DNA from: Chloroflexota bacterium
GTDB lineage: Bacteria; Chloroflexota; UBA6077; FW602-bin22; JAMCVK01
Length of the DNA: 64,000 nt
Assembly (NCBI GenBank): GCA_023475225.1
Contig: JAMCVK010000034.1
Span: forward strand, 1 to 64,000
Reading direction: 5' to 3'
The position numbers were made by a program, and so were the translations under genes. The notes beneath the pieces are model-generated. The model did no database searches. It was given only the letters and a program-made list of their open reading frames with translations, and was not told the origin of the DNA. Below, piece after piece: positions 26,755 through 36,902 of this stretch. Numbering within the stretch: position 1 is the first letter of the stretch; each line of letters starts with the position of its first letter.

Positions 26755-27594
26755 ATGCGCGCATTGTTTACACTCACTACCGATTTTGGGCTGGACGATG
26801 CCTATGTCGGAATAATGAAAGGGGTTATCCTCAGCCTTAATCCCGATGCTGTTATCGTTGATCTTTGTCATAGTGTCGCTCCCCAGGATATCAGCGCGGC
26901 GGCTTATATCATCAGCAGTGCCTACGCCTATTTTCCTCCAGGAACGATCCACGTCGTAGTCGTAGACCCAGGCGTCGGCAGCGCCAGACGGGGCATAATC
27001 GTTCAAATGGTTGGGGCCATCTTCGTTGCTCCGGACAATGGTGTTCTAAGTTACGTTTTTGATGAAGCATCTTTGACACAGGAGCAGACTTTACTCACAC
27101 CCGGCGAAGCAGCGGTCTACCCTCCACCTACGATCACCGTTATCAGTAATCGTTCCTATTGGCTACCTTCAGTCAGCCAGACGTTCCACGGTCGAGACAT
27201 CTTCGCTCCTGTCGCCGCCCATCTTTCGCTTGGTGTGCCAGCTGCAGCCTTTGGCGAGCCTGCCTCAGAGGTCGTACTCCTTCCCCGCTTCAGACCGGTA
27301 CGATGTCCAGATGGCTCCCTGATAGGACACGTCATCCACATCGACCGTTTTGGTAACGCCATAACCGACGTGCGGTCGCAAGATATCGGCGCACTGGATG
27401 AACAAATAGAGATCGAGGTGAAGGGACAGCGCATCGCTGGGCTCTCTCCCTACTATGCCGCTGGCCGGGGGCTTCTTGCTCTAGTCGGTAGCTCCGATCG
27501 GGTAGAGATCGCCCTGGCCGATGGCAATGCTGCGGCTGCGCTCAATCTTAAACGCGGAGATGAGCTCATCGTCCGGTCTCGGACTGCGCGATAA
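26755..27594 (+). CDS. SAM hydroxide adenosyltransferase (DUF62 family)
   Basis: Relative of SAM-dependent chlorinase/fluorinase that hydrolyses S-adenosylmethionine to adenosine and methionine. It begins LFTLTTDFGLDDAYVGIMKG, the family's N-terminal SAM-binding stretch, and contains VVVDPGVGSARRG near residue 75, a central D-rich loop, and HIDRFGNAITD in the C-terminal domain. ATG 26755 (279 residues) follows AGAAAGGT and is preferred over an ATG 11 codons upstream that lacks a ribosome site. The physiological role of the hydrolases is unclear. Neighbours give no hint. Confidence 0.87.
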   Translation: MRALFTLTTDFGLDDAYVGIMKGVILSLNPDAVIVDLCHSVAPQDISAAAYIISSAYAYFPPGTIHVVVVDPGVGSARRGIIVQMVGAIFVAPDNGVLSYVFDEASLTQEQTLLTPGEAAVYPPPTITVISNRSYWLPSVSQTFHGRDIFAPVAAHLSLGVPAAAFGEPASEVVLLPRFRPVRCPDGSLIGHVIHIDRFGNAITDVRSQDIGALDEQIEIEVKGQRIAGLSPYYAAGRGLLALVGSSDRVEIALADGNAAAALNLKRGDELIVRSRTAR

Positions 27595-27655
27595 AGGAGG
27601 GGGTATCAGCTGATGTTTTCGTCCTCGCCTCCTCGAAAGGTGAACAGCAACCAAC

Positions 27656-29038
27656 CTATGGGCCTCCAACTATTGGCTGTAAGCCGGCTATGGCCTGGGT
27701 CAGCCAGGAGATCAGCGGCGCCGGGTATAGTCCTAATATTAGGTTGGTCAATCCCAGAATGAGGATCGGGAGGAACAACCAGCGATATCCTATCACGGTT
27801 ATGCTGCTCACCCTTGAAGATATCTGATAGAAGTAACGGACGAAGGCGAGAAAAAGGACGACGCTGGCCAACAATAAACCAACGGTAAAATAACCGCTAT
27901 AGGCCAACGCTGCCTCGTAGATCATCCATTTCCCCACAAATCCGCTAAATGGTGGCACACCAACCAGGCTCAAGGCACCAACACCAAGGCCAATATACAT
28001 CAACACCATCCGCCCAGGGACATCGGTCAACGCCGCCCCGTCTTTCTTCGCTATCCGCCCCAAGACAGCGGCACATATAAAAAGTAGAGCCAAACTGAGA
28101 GGGTGGTTGATGGTGGTGAAGATGGCACCAATCAACCCAAGCTTAGAAAATGTCGCTAGTCCGACTAAAATACTACCAAGGTTGCTGATGCTCGCATAGG
28201 CGAGAAGTCGTCTCAGATCTGTCTGAGAGAGCGCCAACAAGGCCCCAACAAGGGCAGCTATCGTCCCTCCCGCGCTAAGAACGGTTAGATTGTGCGTATC
28301 AGATAACAACCAAGGAAAGTGCTGTTGGGTCCTAAGGAATAGCCCGATAACAACTATGCTGTTGACGCTGGTTAAAAAGCCCACAGTCAATGGTGATGTC
28401 TGCTTCGCCAGCGATGGTAACCAAAAGTGCAAAGGGAAGGCGGCAATGAGGATACCAGTAGCTAAGGTCAAGAAGGCGGTGATTAACCTAGCGACGCTCT
28501 CCTCCCGATTCGTTTGGTAAACGTCAGCCAAGACAAATACAAGGAATAGACACGCGCAGGCCAGAGTGATAGCTACCAGGTACCTGAGAGCCGCTTGAAC
28601 CTGTTCGGGGCGTTCGGCGTGATAGGCGGCCAAAAGTGCACCTGTAGTAGCCGCTGCCTGGACGAAAAGCCAGTCCAGCAGTATGTTTCGCTGAACCAGT
28701 AAAGCAGCGGCCAAAAACCCTAACATAACCAGGGCGGCCGGCAAAGAGAATCTCTCCTCTTTTAGATGCCAGGCCGTATAAAAGAATAAGCCGGACACAA
28801 GTAAGGCTGTGAGCAACAGTAGCCTGGAAAGGGCATCTAACCCGAGCTCATAGCCGAGAATGTTAGACACGCCAGTTAGGCTGATCCCGAGGGTCAGGTA
28901 AGCTGCCACTACAGTAACAGCCACACTGAATGGCCCTTGGAGCCTTTTTAAGCGGCCGAACGGCTGCAATGTTCCTCCTGTGGCTAAAGGCAGAGCAATT
29001 ATGAGGAGACTATGCGGCAATTCATTCAAAATTTTCAA
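27656..29038 (-). CDS. NuoN/MrpD-like proton-channel subunit, key residues altered
   Basis: A 460-residue protein with about 14 hydrophobic segments, homologous to the antiporter-like subunits of complex I and Mrp antiporters (PF00361). The region FPLHFWLPSL, equivalent to KxGxxPFHxWLPD of active subunits, has lost the lysine just upstream, and the fifth-helix glutamate also seems replaced (LFVQAAAT). The helix-12 lysine is kept in FVGKWMIYEAAL. It overlaps the preceding gene by 4 bases. With its two neighbours it forms a membrane arm without visible hydrogenase or NADH-dehydrogenase subunits. Confidence 0.8.
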   Translation of the reverse strand: MKILNELPHSLLIIALPLATGGTLQPFGRLKRLQGPFSVAVTVVAAYLTLGISLTGVSNILGYELGLDALSRLLLLTALLVSGLFFYTAWHLKEERFSLPAALVMLGFLAAALLVQRNILLDWLFVQAAATTGALLAAYHAERPEQVQAALRYLVAITLACACLFLVFVLADVYQTNREESVARLITAFLTLATGILIAAFPLHFWLPSLAKQTSPLTVGFLTSVNSIVVIGLFLRTQQHFPWLLSDTHNLTVLSAGGTIAALVGALLALSQTDLRRLLAYASISNLGSILVGLATFSKLGLIGAIFTTINHPLSLALLFICAAVLGRIAKKDGAALTDVPGRMVLMYIGLGVGALSLVGVPPFSGFVGKWMIYEAALAYSGYFTVGLLLASVVLFLAFVRYFYQISSRVSSITVIGYRWLFLPILILGLTNLILGLYPAPLISWLTQAIAGLQPIVGGP

Positions 29039-29730
29039 ACACCATCTGTAGCGACCTCTTCGCCTTCTAGATCTGATACCATCGCTATCCGGAAAACAGC
29101 AAGCGCCTCCCGAACAGACAAGTAGGCGAAGGCTAGGCTGAGATAAACCAGCAAAATAGTACTGAGCAATAGGTAACCTTGCTCCAGACGTATCGCTAAA
29201 ACGCTGTAGAGCAGGTCAGCCCCTCCGATAATAACCATAGCCGCAAAGCCAGTCTTCAGTGATTCTCTGCTCAGCAGGATGGTCAACAATCCGCTCACCA
29301 GTAACCAATACCAGGAAAAATTCAGGGGAACAAGACTGGATCCAGGAGTGCCGAGGGGAACGGCCATAGCCAATCCGTAGGCGATCGTACCAGCCAAGGC
29401 AGCGGTCATCAGCACAAACGGATAATTCGCTATCACCTCCCTTCGCTCGATTACAAAATCATGGCTGCTAGCCTTCCCGGCCTTTCCTGATACTTGTTCT
29501 TCCAATCGTTGGTTAAGGTTTTGGACAATAAACCCGGTCAGTGCTAGAACGCCGGTCACAGTCGCTCCTGCGATGAGCTTCACCAACGCTAAGTGTGGCC
29601 CAGCTGTCTGCCAAAACAACAAGGCTATTCCGAGATAGATTAAGGCCAGGGACAGGCTTAGAATAAGCCATCCTCTAGCCACCATCAGGCAGGTAGCAGC
29701 AAAGATCAATAATACGACGATCAGCACCAT
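29035..29730 (-). CDS. Membrane subunit resembling MbhD/MrpB plus NuoK-like domains
   Basis: A 231-residue protein with about seven hydrophobic segments. The N-terminal 75 residues (LALIYLGIALLFWQ and LALVKLIAGATVTGVLALTGF) resemble MbhD/DUF4040-type subunits of Mrp antiporters and membrane-bound hydrogenases. The rest could be a NuoJ/K-like small subunit. It sits between two antiporter-like subunits, so it is likely part of the same complex. The family assignment is by pattern only. Confidence 0.6.
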   Translation of the reverse strand: MVLIVVLLIFAATCLMVARGWLILSLSLALIYLGIALLFWQTAGPHLALVKLIAGATVTGVLALTGFIVQNLNQRLEEQVSGKAGKASSHDFVIERREVIANYPFVLMTAALAGTIAYGLAMAVPLGTPGSSLVPLNFSWYWLLVSGLLTILLSRESLKTGFAAMVIIGGADLLYSVLAIRLEQGYLLLSTILLVYLSLAFAYLSVREALAVFRIAMVSDLEGEEVATDGV

Positions 29731-29750
29731 CGCTAACCCCAGCGTGATAT

Positions 29751-31559
29751 TTAGCTCATCATTATGAGAACAACGGCTGTAGAGGCGAAGAACATAACCA
29801 TCAAATAATAACGCTCCTCAAGAACAGCCGTTAGGCGTCCAACGGAAAACCCCAGAAGAATAAGTGGAGCCTGCAACATCTGGTAAAATCGATCCACCTG
29901 AACGAACTCACCAAGGAGGACGATAGGATGGGGCAATGCGGCCTTCGTCGCCAGGGTTGAGTCAGGTGCTGCTGGTTCTATATCGCGCAGCACTGTTGCT
30001 TTAGCCTTTGGCAAAGGATAAGAACGAAAGGCCCACCAATACGAGGCGATCATCAGCATAAGGGATGTTGCACCTATCCATGGGGCTAGAGACATAGCAC
30101 TAAAAGGGGGCATCGCTATCCTGTAGGTTCCCTCAAACAATGTAGCTACTGTAGGGCCCAGCAGGTAATGAGTGGTCGCCCGAGGGGCAAGCCCTAAAAT
30201 TAGGGATGCCAGCAGAAGTGCGGTGCTTACGGCCGACACCACTTTTCTATCGCCCAATATTCTCTCTGCGGGCTTGCTATCGAGAGGCCAAAATGTCTCA
30301 TCGACAAACTGCAGATAGCCGGCCAGCACAAGTGCCCCTGCACCGATCCAGATGGGCAGTAAAGGCCAATATCCAGCTTGCACGGCGGTGGTATACAGAA
30401 GCCATTTCCCAGCAAAGCTGGCGAATGGTGGCAAGCCCAGGAGAGAGACTATGCCCCCTCCCAGCAAAAAACGGGTCATTGGCCGCCTGACCACCCTAAG
30501 GCTAGTAACCCCACCGTTGTCCTCAGCGGAATAGCCATTGATCAAAAGGTAGAGTGCTGCCTTGGAGAGAGAGTAGCCAAAAAGGATCAGAAACCCGCTA
30601 CTGAGCGCCGCTGGAGTGCCGATCCCCAAGGCCACCACAATGTATCCGACCTCGGTCATCGTCGAATAGAAAAAGGGATGATCTCTTTTCCTCGATGAGT
30701 AGATGGCCAGGGAGCCCAGGGCTATGCTGAGACTACCAATAACGATAAGAGCTGTTTTGACCTCCAGCGGGAGGGAGCCTCCACTAAAGGTGTAGAGACG
30801 AGCTATAGCATAAATCCCAGCGCTGGCCAGACAGACGTCATAAAGCCCGCCCACCTTAAGTGTTGACCATGGGAAATTGAGCCAGTTGTGAAATGGATAC
30901 TGGGCTGCCTTGGCTATAGCGGCAACCGTAATCAACAACAGGAGGGGAGCTGTAGCAGATTGGGGAGAGATCGCCGAGTACAGAAATGTCCCCCCGTTAG
31001 CCCAAGCCAGCCAAAGGATTGCGGCCAAAAGCCCGTAACCAGTGATGTGCATCACCACTAAGGCTCTGGCTGTCCCTTGCCCGGCTCCGATGGTGCGCAG
31101 CAATAGGTATGTAATGATCGTCGTAGTCTCCCAACTGAGATAAATAATAAGCAGGTTATTGCTCATAACCAGGTTAAGAAAAGCGGCCAATAGGACTAGC
31201 ACTAGTGCATAAAAGTGCCCTGCTTCGTTAAAGGGCAGGATGGAGCGTTCCAGGCTGGCTAATAGCAAAGATGAGCCAACCATCAGGATCAAGGCGGCGA
31301 AGATGAGGGAAAGGACATCAAGATGATAGGACAGATCCACCGGAAACGGTGTCAGCTGGGCCCAGGTGGCGAGCGTCGCCTCTATTGGTGTCTCGTACAC
31401 AACAGGATATAGCCTCACCAGGGCAAGGAGAGCAAATACGCTGGCTAGGAAGGACAGGCATCTCAGGTCCTGGGGACGGGCGACCTTTTGCAACGAGAGC
31501 ACCATGATGGACCCGATTAGGAGCGAAATTACAGGAACAAGGGGTGCTAAGCCGGTCAA
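29751..31559 (-). CDS. NuoL/MrpA-like proton-conducting membrane subunit
   Basis: A 602-residue protein with about 15 hydrophobic segments. It has the conserved fifth-helix glutamate (IYLSWETTTIITYL), the seventh-helix lysine before PFHNWL (AIAKAAQYPFHNWL), a histidine-containing helix 8 (DHPFFYSTMTEVGY) and the helix-12 lysine in FAGKWLLY, so it looks able to conduct protons. It is the first gene of a three-gene operon. No redox subunits are adjacent, so the partner may be encoded elsewhere or the unit may be an Mrp-like antiporter. Confidence 0.82.
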   Translation of the reverse strand: MTGLAPLVPVISLLIGSIMVLSLQKVARPQDLRCLSFLASVFALLALVRLYPVVYETPIEATLATWAQLTPFPVDLSYHLDVLSLIFAALILMVGSSLLLASLERSILPFNEAGHFYALVLVLLAAFLNLVMSNNLLIIYLSWETTTIITYLLLRTIGAGQGTARALVVMHITGYGLLAAILWLAWANGGTFLYSAISPQSATAPLLLLITVAAIAKAAQYPFHNWLNFPWSTLKVGGLYDVCLASAGIYAIARLYTFSGGSLPLEVKTALIVIGSLSIALGSLAIYSSRKRDHPFFYSTMTEVGYIVVALGIGTPAALSSGFLILFGYSLSKAALYLLINGYSAEDNGGVTSLRVVRRPMTRFLLGGGIVSLLGLPPFASFAGKWLLYTTAVQAGYWPLLPIWIGAGALVLAGYLQFVDETFWPLDSKPAERILGDRKVVSAVSTALLLASLILGLAPRATTHYLLGPTVATLFEGTYRIAMPPFSAMSLAPWIGATSLMLMIASYWWAFRSYPLPKAKATVLRDIEPAAPDSTLATKAALPHPIVLLGEFVQVDRFYQMLQAPLILLGFSVGRLTAVLEERYYLMVMFFASTAVVLIMMS

Positions 31560-31648
31560 ACCCGTCCTCCACTACCCGGATTTAGCCAAAGTCATATTGT
31601 GCTTCCCCCATGGCCATTTTTGCGAGATGACCTACCAGCTGCTTGCCG

Positions 31649-31678
31649 AGTATAACACATCCTTGAAAATCTTTCCAA
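31649..31678 (-). promoter_or_regulatory. Promoter of the NuoL/NuoN-like operon
   Basis: On the minus strand, TTGGAA (31673-31678) and TATACT (31649-31654) are separated by 18 bases. The first gene begins about 90 bases downstream. Confidence 0.55.
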
Positions 31679-31696
31679 TCCCGATCCCACCGACTA

Positions 31697-31705
31697 TGAT
31701 ATAAT
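31697..31705 (+). promoter_or_regulatory. Extended -10 promoter of the CNNM-prs-secA run
   Basis: TGATATAAT is an ideal extended -10 element. No good -35 lies at the usual distance, which extended -10 promoters can tolerate. The leader to the start at 31904 would be about 190 bases, with no obvious structure. Confidence 0.5.
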
Positions 31706-31903
31706 ATGACTAGGGCTGCCAGGGTGCCCCAGGAGGTTGTCATAATAAAGTGGAAGAGGCACCGTTATGGTTTGAACCAAATGGTCGCCGCTACATTAGG
31801 ATGGACCATTGATAAACGCCCTCATTTCAAATCCTTCGACACTATAAGGGGTCAATGGCATGATAAATTGAATGACCCGGTTAGATAATCGTTTGGGCAG
31901 CGT

Positions 31904-33160
31904 ATGGAAAGCGTTAACAGATTATATTTAATTCTGTTTCTAATTTCCCTTGGGGCATCGGCCTTCTTCTGTAGCGCTGAGACGGCTTTCATTGGCGTGC
32001 AGAAGCTTCGTCTCAAGCACCTCATACACACCAATCACCCTAAAGCTGGAATAGTGGCTAGGATTGTGGAGCAGCCGGAGAAGTTCCTGTCTACTGTCCT
32101 TCTGTGTATTAATTTCTTTGAGACAGCCGTCGCTACCCTAGGCACCGTAATCGCTATATCTCTGTGGGGTGAGAACTTAGGCGCAGCTATAGCCACTATT
32201 GTCGTCACAATACTAACCTTGGTTTTTGCCGAGCTCATTCCCAAAAGCTTAGCCGCCCGCTATGGGGAGAAAATAGCTTTGCTCTATGCCGTACCCATAG
32301 AATTTATCTCGACCATCCTTTATCCATTCGTCTACGTTCTGAACCGCATTGGTATAGGATTTACCAAACTGGCTGGGGAAAGTGCTGAACCAAGGCCAAC
32401 GATTAGCCAGGAGGAGTTTCGCACAGCTATTACCATAGGGGAGGCTGAAGGCGTGTGGGAGGAGGATGAGGCTGAGATGCTGCACAAAGTGTTCAAATTC
32501 GGCGATCGGCTTGTCCGCGAGGTGATGGTCCCGCGGACGGAGATCAAGGGGATACCTGCAACGAGCAACCTGGCTGAGTTCCTCCAGCTGTTCGCCGAGT
32601 CGAGACATAGTCGATTCCCTATATTTGAGGAAAACCTCGATACGATTGTGGGTGTGCTAGCGATTAAGGATGTTCTTCTTAATTTGGCAACGAAGTGTAA
32701 CCCAGTGGAAACCCCGGTTACAGCGTTGTCTCGCCCGGTCATGTTTGTCCCAGAGACGAAACAGGTAGGCGATCTCTTTTATGAGATGCAGAATCAGCAG
32801 TCTCAAATGGCTATCGTCATCGATGAGTATGGAGGAACTGCTGGATTGGTGACCATAGAGAATCTAGTTGAGGAGATAGTTGGCGAGCTACACGATGAAT
32901 TGACTATAACACCGCCAGCGGTCCAAGTCATCGATGAACAGACATTATCTATAGAAGCGCAAATGACTATTGAGGAGGTCAATGAATTACTGAATATCAC
33001 CATACCTAGCGGCGATTACGAGACCCTGGCTGGATTCCTCCTGAGTGAGCTCGGTCACATTCCTAAGATAGGTGAACACATCGACTTTAACGGCTTCACG
33101 ATGAGGATAGCCGAAATGGATGGGGTGCGGATTAAGCGGGTTGAGGTCAGATGTCCCTGA
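31904..33160 (+). CDS. CNNM / CorC (HlyC) family membrane protein with CBS domains
   Basis: A 418-residue protein with the standard three-part layout. A DUF21/CNNM membrane domain (1-190) contains SAEAFIG-like SAETAFIGVQKLRLKHL and ELIPKSLA. A pair of CBS domains (about 205-335) follows, with VMVPRTEIKGIPA and IVIDEYGGTAGLVT. A C-terminal CorC_HlyC domain (345-418) completes it. Members are implicated in magnesium or other divalent metal efflux and resistance; the haemolysin label is historical. It is 30 bases before prs and probably co-transcribed. Confidence 0.9.
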   Translation: MESVNRLYLILFLISLGASAFFCSAETAFIGVQKLRLKHLIHTNHPKAGIVARIVEQPEKFLSTVLLCINFFETAVATLGTVIAISLWGENLGAAIATIVVTILTLVFAELIPKSLAARYGEKIALLYAVPIEFISTILYPFVYVLNRIGIGFTKLAGESAEPRPTISQEEFRTAITIGEAEGVWEEDEAEMLHKVFKFGDRLVREVMVPRTEIKGIPATSNLAEFLQLFAESRHSRFPIFEENLDTIVGVLAIKDVLLNLATKCNPVETPVTALSRPVMFVPETKQVGDLFYEMQNQQSQMAIVIDEYGGTAGLVTIENLVEEIVGELHDELTITPPAVQVIDEQTLSIEAQMTIEEVNELLNITIPSGDYETLAGFLLSELGHIPKIGEHIDFNGFTMRIAEMDGVRIKRVEVRCP

Positions 33161-33190
33161 TGCGCCATATACTGAGATGGGAGGCAAAGC

Positions 33191-34135
33191 GTGTTTGGAA
33201 AGCTAAGTATCTTTAGCGGTAATGCTAACCCTGATTTGGCCAAGGCAATTTGTCAACATATTGGGGTACCGTTGGGTAATGCCGATGTCTTCGAGTTCTC
33301 CAATGAGAATATCTTCGTGAAGATCAACGATGTCGTGCGAGAACAAGACGTCTTTGTCATCCAACCAACCTGCTCACCAGTGAACCAGAGCATAATGGAA
33401 TTATTAATTATGATCGATGCCTTAAAGCGAGCCTCTGCGGCTCGCATTACGGCCGTCGTTCCGTATTACGGTTATAGTCGAACGGATAAAAAAGACCAAC
33501 CGCGTGTGCCGATCACAGCGCGCCTAATCGCTGACCTGATCACGGTGGCTGGAGCTAATCGATTGCTGACAATGGACCTACACGCTGGACAGATTCAAGG
33601 CTTCTTTAGTATTCCCGTAGATGAGCTTACAGCCTTTTTCACCTTCGTTCGATATTTTATGGAAAAGCCACTAGAAGATGTCATCATTGTCTCACCTGAT
33701 CTCGGCAGTGCCAAAAGAGGACGTAATTTCGCCGAGAGGCTCAACGCTCCCTTAGCCGTCATTGAGAAACGGCGCCTAGGAAACCAGTCAAGGAGTGAGA
33801 TACTGAATATTATTGGTGATGTGGCCCATAAACGAGCGGTTATTATCGATGATGAAGTAGATACGGCCGGCTCATTGATGGACGCCGAAAAGGTCCTCCT
33901 AGAAGCCGGGGCCTTGGAGATATACGCCTGCTGCACGCACGCGGTGCTCTCTGGCCCAGCTATCGAGAACCTCCGTTCCAGTACTATTAAGGAGCTAGTT
34001 ACGACGGATACTATTCCTCTTCAGCCACATAAGTGCTTAGACAAGATTCGCGTTTTATCTGTAGCCCCCTTGTTTGCCGAGACTATCCAGCGCATTCACG
34101 GCGGAGGCTCGGTGGGAGAGCTATTTCATCTGTAG
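33191..34135 (+). CDS. prs: Ribose-phosphate pyrophosphokinase
   Basis: Makes PRPP from ribose 5-phosphate and ATP for nucleotide, histidine and tryptophan synthesis. The 314-residue protein has the class I signature: the N-terminal LSIFSGNANPDLA, PYYGYSRTDKKDQPR (about 94-108), MDLHAGQIQGFF (about 129-140), and the PRPP-binding loop IDDEVDTAGSLMDA (about 216-229). Translation starts at GTG 33191 with GGGAGG upstream. It lies 12 bases before secA. Confidence 0.95.
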   Translation: MFGKLSIFSGNANPDLAKAICQHIGVPLGNADVFEFSNENIFVKINDVVREQDVFVIQPTCSPVNQSIMELLIMIDALKRASAARITAVVPYYGYSRTDKKDQPRVPITARLIADLITVAGANRLLTMDLHAGQIQGFFSIPVDELTAFFTFVRYFMEKPLEDVIIVSPDLGSAKRGRNFAERLNAPLAVIEKRRLGNQSRSEILNIIGDVAHKRAVIIDDEVDTAGSLMDAEKVLLEAGALEIYACCTHAVLSGPAIENLRSSTIKELVTTDTIPLQPHKCLDKIRVLSVAPLFAETIQRIHGGGSVGELFHL

Positions 34136-34147
34136 AAGGTTGGGACT

Positions 34148-36847
34148 ATGTTCAAATGGCTGACTAAATTGGCTGGAGATGCCAGCGAAAGGGAACTCCA
34201 TAAGCTCGAACCTGTCGTCCAGCAGATTAATGCTTTAGAAAGCGAGTTCAAGCGTCTCTCCGATGAGGAGTTACGGGATAAGACGACCACCCTGCGGGGA
34301 CGCTACTTGGCCGGGGAATCATTAGATAGCCTGCTGCCTGAAGCCTTCGCTGCGGTGCGCGAGGCTTCCCGTCGCACTACCAGAATGCGGCACTTCGATG
34401 TACAGCTTATCGGTGGGATTGTTCTTCATCAAGGCAAAATCGCTGAAATGAAAACTGGCGAAGGCAAGACACTCGTAGCCACCTTGCCCCTCTATTTGAA
34501 TGCCCTGCCTGGCGAGGGGGCTCATTTGGTGACTGTTAACGACTACTTAGCCAAACGGGATACGCAATGGATGGGGCCCATCTACCATCTGCTCGGGTTA
34601 AGTGTCGGTGTGATTCAGCACGAAAGTGCTTTCCTTTATGACCCCACTTATATAGCCAGCGATCCCCGTCTCCATCACCTGCGGCCGGTTGAGAGGCGTG
34701 AGGCTTACCTGGCTGATATCACCTATGGTACCAATAATGAGTTCGGCTTCGATTACCTGCGTGACAATATGGTCCTCGATCTCAGCCAATGTGTTCAGCG
34801 CCAGCTGAATTATGCAATAGTCGATGAGGTTGACAATATACTTATCGATGAGGCCCGCACACCCTTAATCATTTCCGGTCAGGCTGAGGAATCAACCGAT
34901 AAGTATTACCTTTTTGCCCGCCTCGTGCCTCGCTTACAACGGGAGATAGACCTCACCATCGATGAGAAGATCAAGGTTGTAATGCTTACAGAGGAGGGAA
35001 TCGCCAAGGTAGAACGATGGCTCGGCCTCAAGAACCTTTACGACCCTCAAAATTATGAGCTCACACACTATCTGGAACAAGCCCTTAAAGCTCAGTTCAT
35101 CTTTAAGCGTGATCGCGACTATGTGCTAGTGAAAGATGGACGTGTCATTGATCACCATGACCGTGACGCAGAGGTAGTAATTGTAGATGAGTTCACCGGA
35201 CGATTGATGTTTGGTCGCCGCTTCAGCGAGGGGCTGCATCAGGCTATCGAAGCGAAGGAGAACGTGCGTATCCAACGTGAAAGTCAAACGTTCGCTACGA
35301 TCACTTTCCAGAATTATTTCCGAGTGTACGAGAAGCTGGCCGGTATGACCGGCACCGCAGCCACCGAGCAGGAGGAATTTCATAAGATATATGGACTGGA
35401 GGTGATTGTTGTTCCTACAAATAAGCCCATGATTCGGGTGGATAATCCGGATCAAGTATATAAAAGTGAGGAGGCGAAATTCCATGCTGTCGTAAATGAG
35501 ATCGAAGAACTTTACAATCTCAGCCGCCCTGTTCTCGTCGGTACTGTTTCCATAGAGAAATCAGAGTACCTGAGTCAATTACTCAGCCACAAAGGCATCC
35601 CTCATCAAGTGTTAAATGCCAAGCATCATGAGAAAGAAGCTGCCATCATCGCCCAAGCTGGCCACTCTAAAACAGTGACCATCGCCACCAACATGGCCGG
35701 GCGAGGCGTAGATATCCTTTTGGGCGGTAATCCGGCTGGCATCGCGGCTGATATCCTGCGACGACAGGGACGCGATATTCATACCGCCTCTCCTGAAGAG
35801 ATGGCCGCGGCGCAGGAGGAGGCAGAGCGAATCTGCGCCCTTGATCGAGAAAAAGTGCTTCAGCTTAGCGGGCTACATATCATTGGAACTGAGCGGCACG
35901 AAGCACGGCGTATCGATAATCAGCTTCGTGGCCGTTCTGGACGACAAGGCGACCCTGGTTCCTCACGGTTCTATGTGTCGTTGGAGGACGAGCTGATGCG
36001 ACGCTTTGGAGGAAGTAACATTGCTGGACTCATGGATCGTTTTGGCTTGCAGGATGACGTGCCAATCGAACATCATTTGGTCTCGAAAGCAATCGAAAAC
36101 GCGCAGACCAAGGTGGAGGGGTACAACTTTGATATTCGAAAACACGTGGTTGAATACGACGACGTAATGAACAAACAGCGTGAGGTCATCTACGGTGACC
36201 GGCGCAAGATCCTCAGTCAGTCTGACTCCAAGCCGCTCGTACAACGGATGATCGCCGCCGAGATTGAGCAACTGGCGGACACTTATGTTAGAAATACCCA
36301 TCCTGATGAACAGGATGTCCAAGCCCTTGTAACTGCTGTGGGAAGTATCTTCCCCTTGCCAGCTTCCTTTGACCCTACCCACCTAGAATCGCTCAGCCCG
36401 GATAGGGTAGAGCAGATTTTACAAGAAATGGCTATTCAAGCCTATGATAAGAAAGAACAACAAATTGGCAGTGAGACGGCGCGTCAACTGGAACGTCTCG
36501 TCGTGTTGCACGTCATTGATCACCTCTGGGTACAGCATCTCACAGCTATCGAAGACTTGCGAGAGGGCATAGGTCTGCGTGCTTATGGACAACGAGACCC
36601 TCTCGTTGAATATAAGGCTGAAGCTCACCGGATGTTCCAGGATCTGCTGGCCAATATCCAACGGGATATAGTTCATACCATTTATCACGTTACCTTGCAA
36701 AAAGAAGCCCCACGGCCATCGATGCGAAGCAATCGAGAGGAAATAAGTAGTCAACGTGAGCCGGTCAGGGCCGGGCATAAGATTGGACGCAACGATCCCT
36801 GTCCATGCGGCAGTGGCAAGAAATACAAGAAATGCCACGGACGTTAG
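34148..36847 (+). CDS. secA: Preprotein translocase ATPase SecA
   Basis: Motor ATPase that pushes unfolded preproteins through SecYEG. The 899-residue protein has Walker A MKTGEGKT (near 101-108), the DEAD-type box [16 protein letters not shown], a preprotein cross-linking domain, the NBD2 motifs ([21 protein letters not shown]), and helical wing and scaffold domains. It ends in the zinc-binding C-terminus [14 protein letters not shown], which binds SecB or lipids in other bacteria. The ATG at 34148 follows AAGG. The full length and all motifs are present. Confidence 0.97.
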   Translation: MFKWLTKLAGDASERELHKLEPVVQQINALESEFKRLSDEELRDKTTTLRGRYLAGESLDSLLPEAFAAVREASRRTTRMRHFDVQLIGGIVLHQGKIAEMKTGEGKTLVATLPLYLNALPGEGAHLVTVNDYLAKRDTQWMGPIYHLLGLSVGVIQHESAFLYDPTYIASDPRLHHLRPVERREAYLADITYGTNNEFGFDYLRDNMVLDLSQCVQRQLNYAIVDEVDNILIDEARTPLIISGQAEESTDKYYLFARLVPRLQREIDLTIDEKIKVVMLTEEGIAKVERWLGLKNLYDPQNYELTHYLEQALKAQFIFKRDRDYVLVKDGRVIDHHDRDAEVVIVDEFTGRLMFGRRFSEGLHQAIEAKENVRIQRESQTFATITFQNYFRVYEKLAGMTGTAATEQEEFHKIYGLEVIVVPTNKPMIRVDNPDQVYKSEEAKFHAVVNEIEELYNLSRPVLVGTVSIEKSEYLSQLLSHKGIPHQVLNAKHHEKEAAIIAQAGHSKTVTIATNMAGRGVDILLGGNPAGIAADILRRQGRDIHTASPEEMAAAQEEAERICALDREKVLQLSGLHIIGTERHEARRIDNQLRGRSGRQGDPGSSRFYVSLEDELMRRFGGSNIAGLMDRFGLQDDVPIEHHLVSKAIENAQTKVEGYNFDIRKHVVEYDDVMNKQREVIYGDRRKILSQSDSKPLVQRMIAAEIEQLADTYVRNTHPDEQDVQALVTAVGSIFPLPASFDPTHLESLSPDRVEQILQEMAIQAYDKKEQQIGSETARQLERLVVLHVIDHLWVQHLTAIEDLREGIGLRAYGQRDPLVEYKAEAHRMFQDLLANIQRDIVHTIYHVTLQKEAPRPSMRSNREEISSQREPVRAGHKIGRNDPCPCGSGKKYKKCHGR

Positions 36848-36902
36848 CTTTCCTGCAGGGCATATGATAGTGAATACGATCTTTTTTGAGGAGTTACCGC
36901 CG

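Larger units (their letters stand above)
31560..31903. other. 344-base divergent intergenic region with two promoters
   Basis: No convincing gene. It holds a minus-strand promoter for the NuoL-like operon (31649-31678) and a plus-strand extended -10 (31697-31705) for the CNNM gene. A 60-codon open frame at 31706-31888 has no ribosome site and no family resemblance; I treat it as chance. Confidence 0.6.

Noticed and set aside
31706-31888. 60-codon open frame ahead of the CNNM gene
   Set aside because: It starts right on the promoter -10 region, lacks a ribosome binding site and resembles no family.
36756-36902. Long upstream extension of the MoxR frame into secA
   Set aside because: The extension overlaps the conserved zinc C-terminus of SecA in another frame and lacks a ribosome site; GAGGAG fits the start at 36903.
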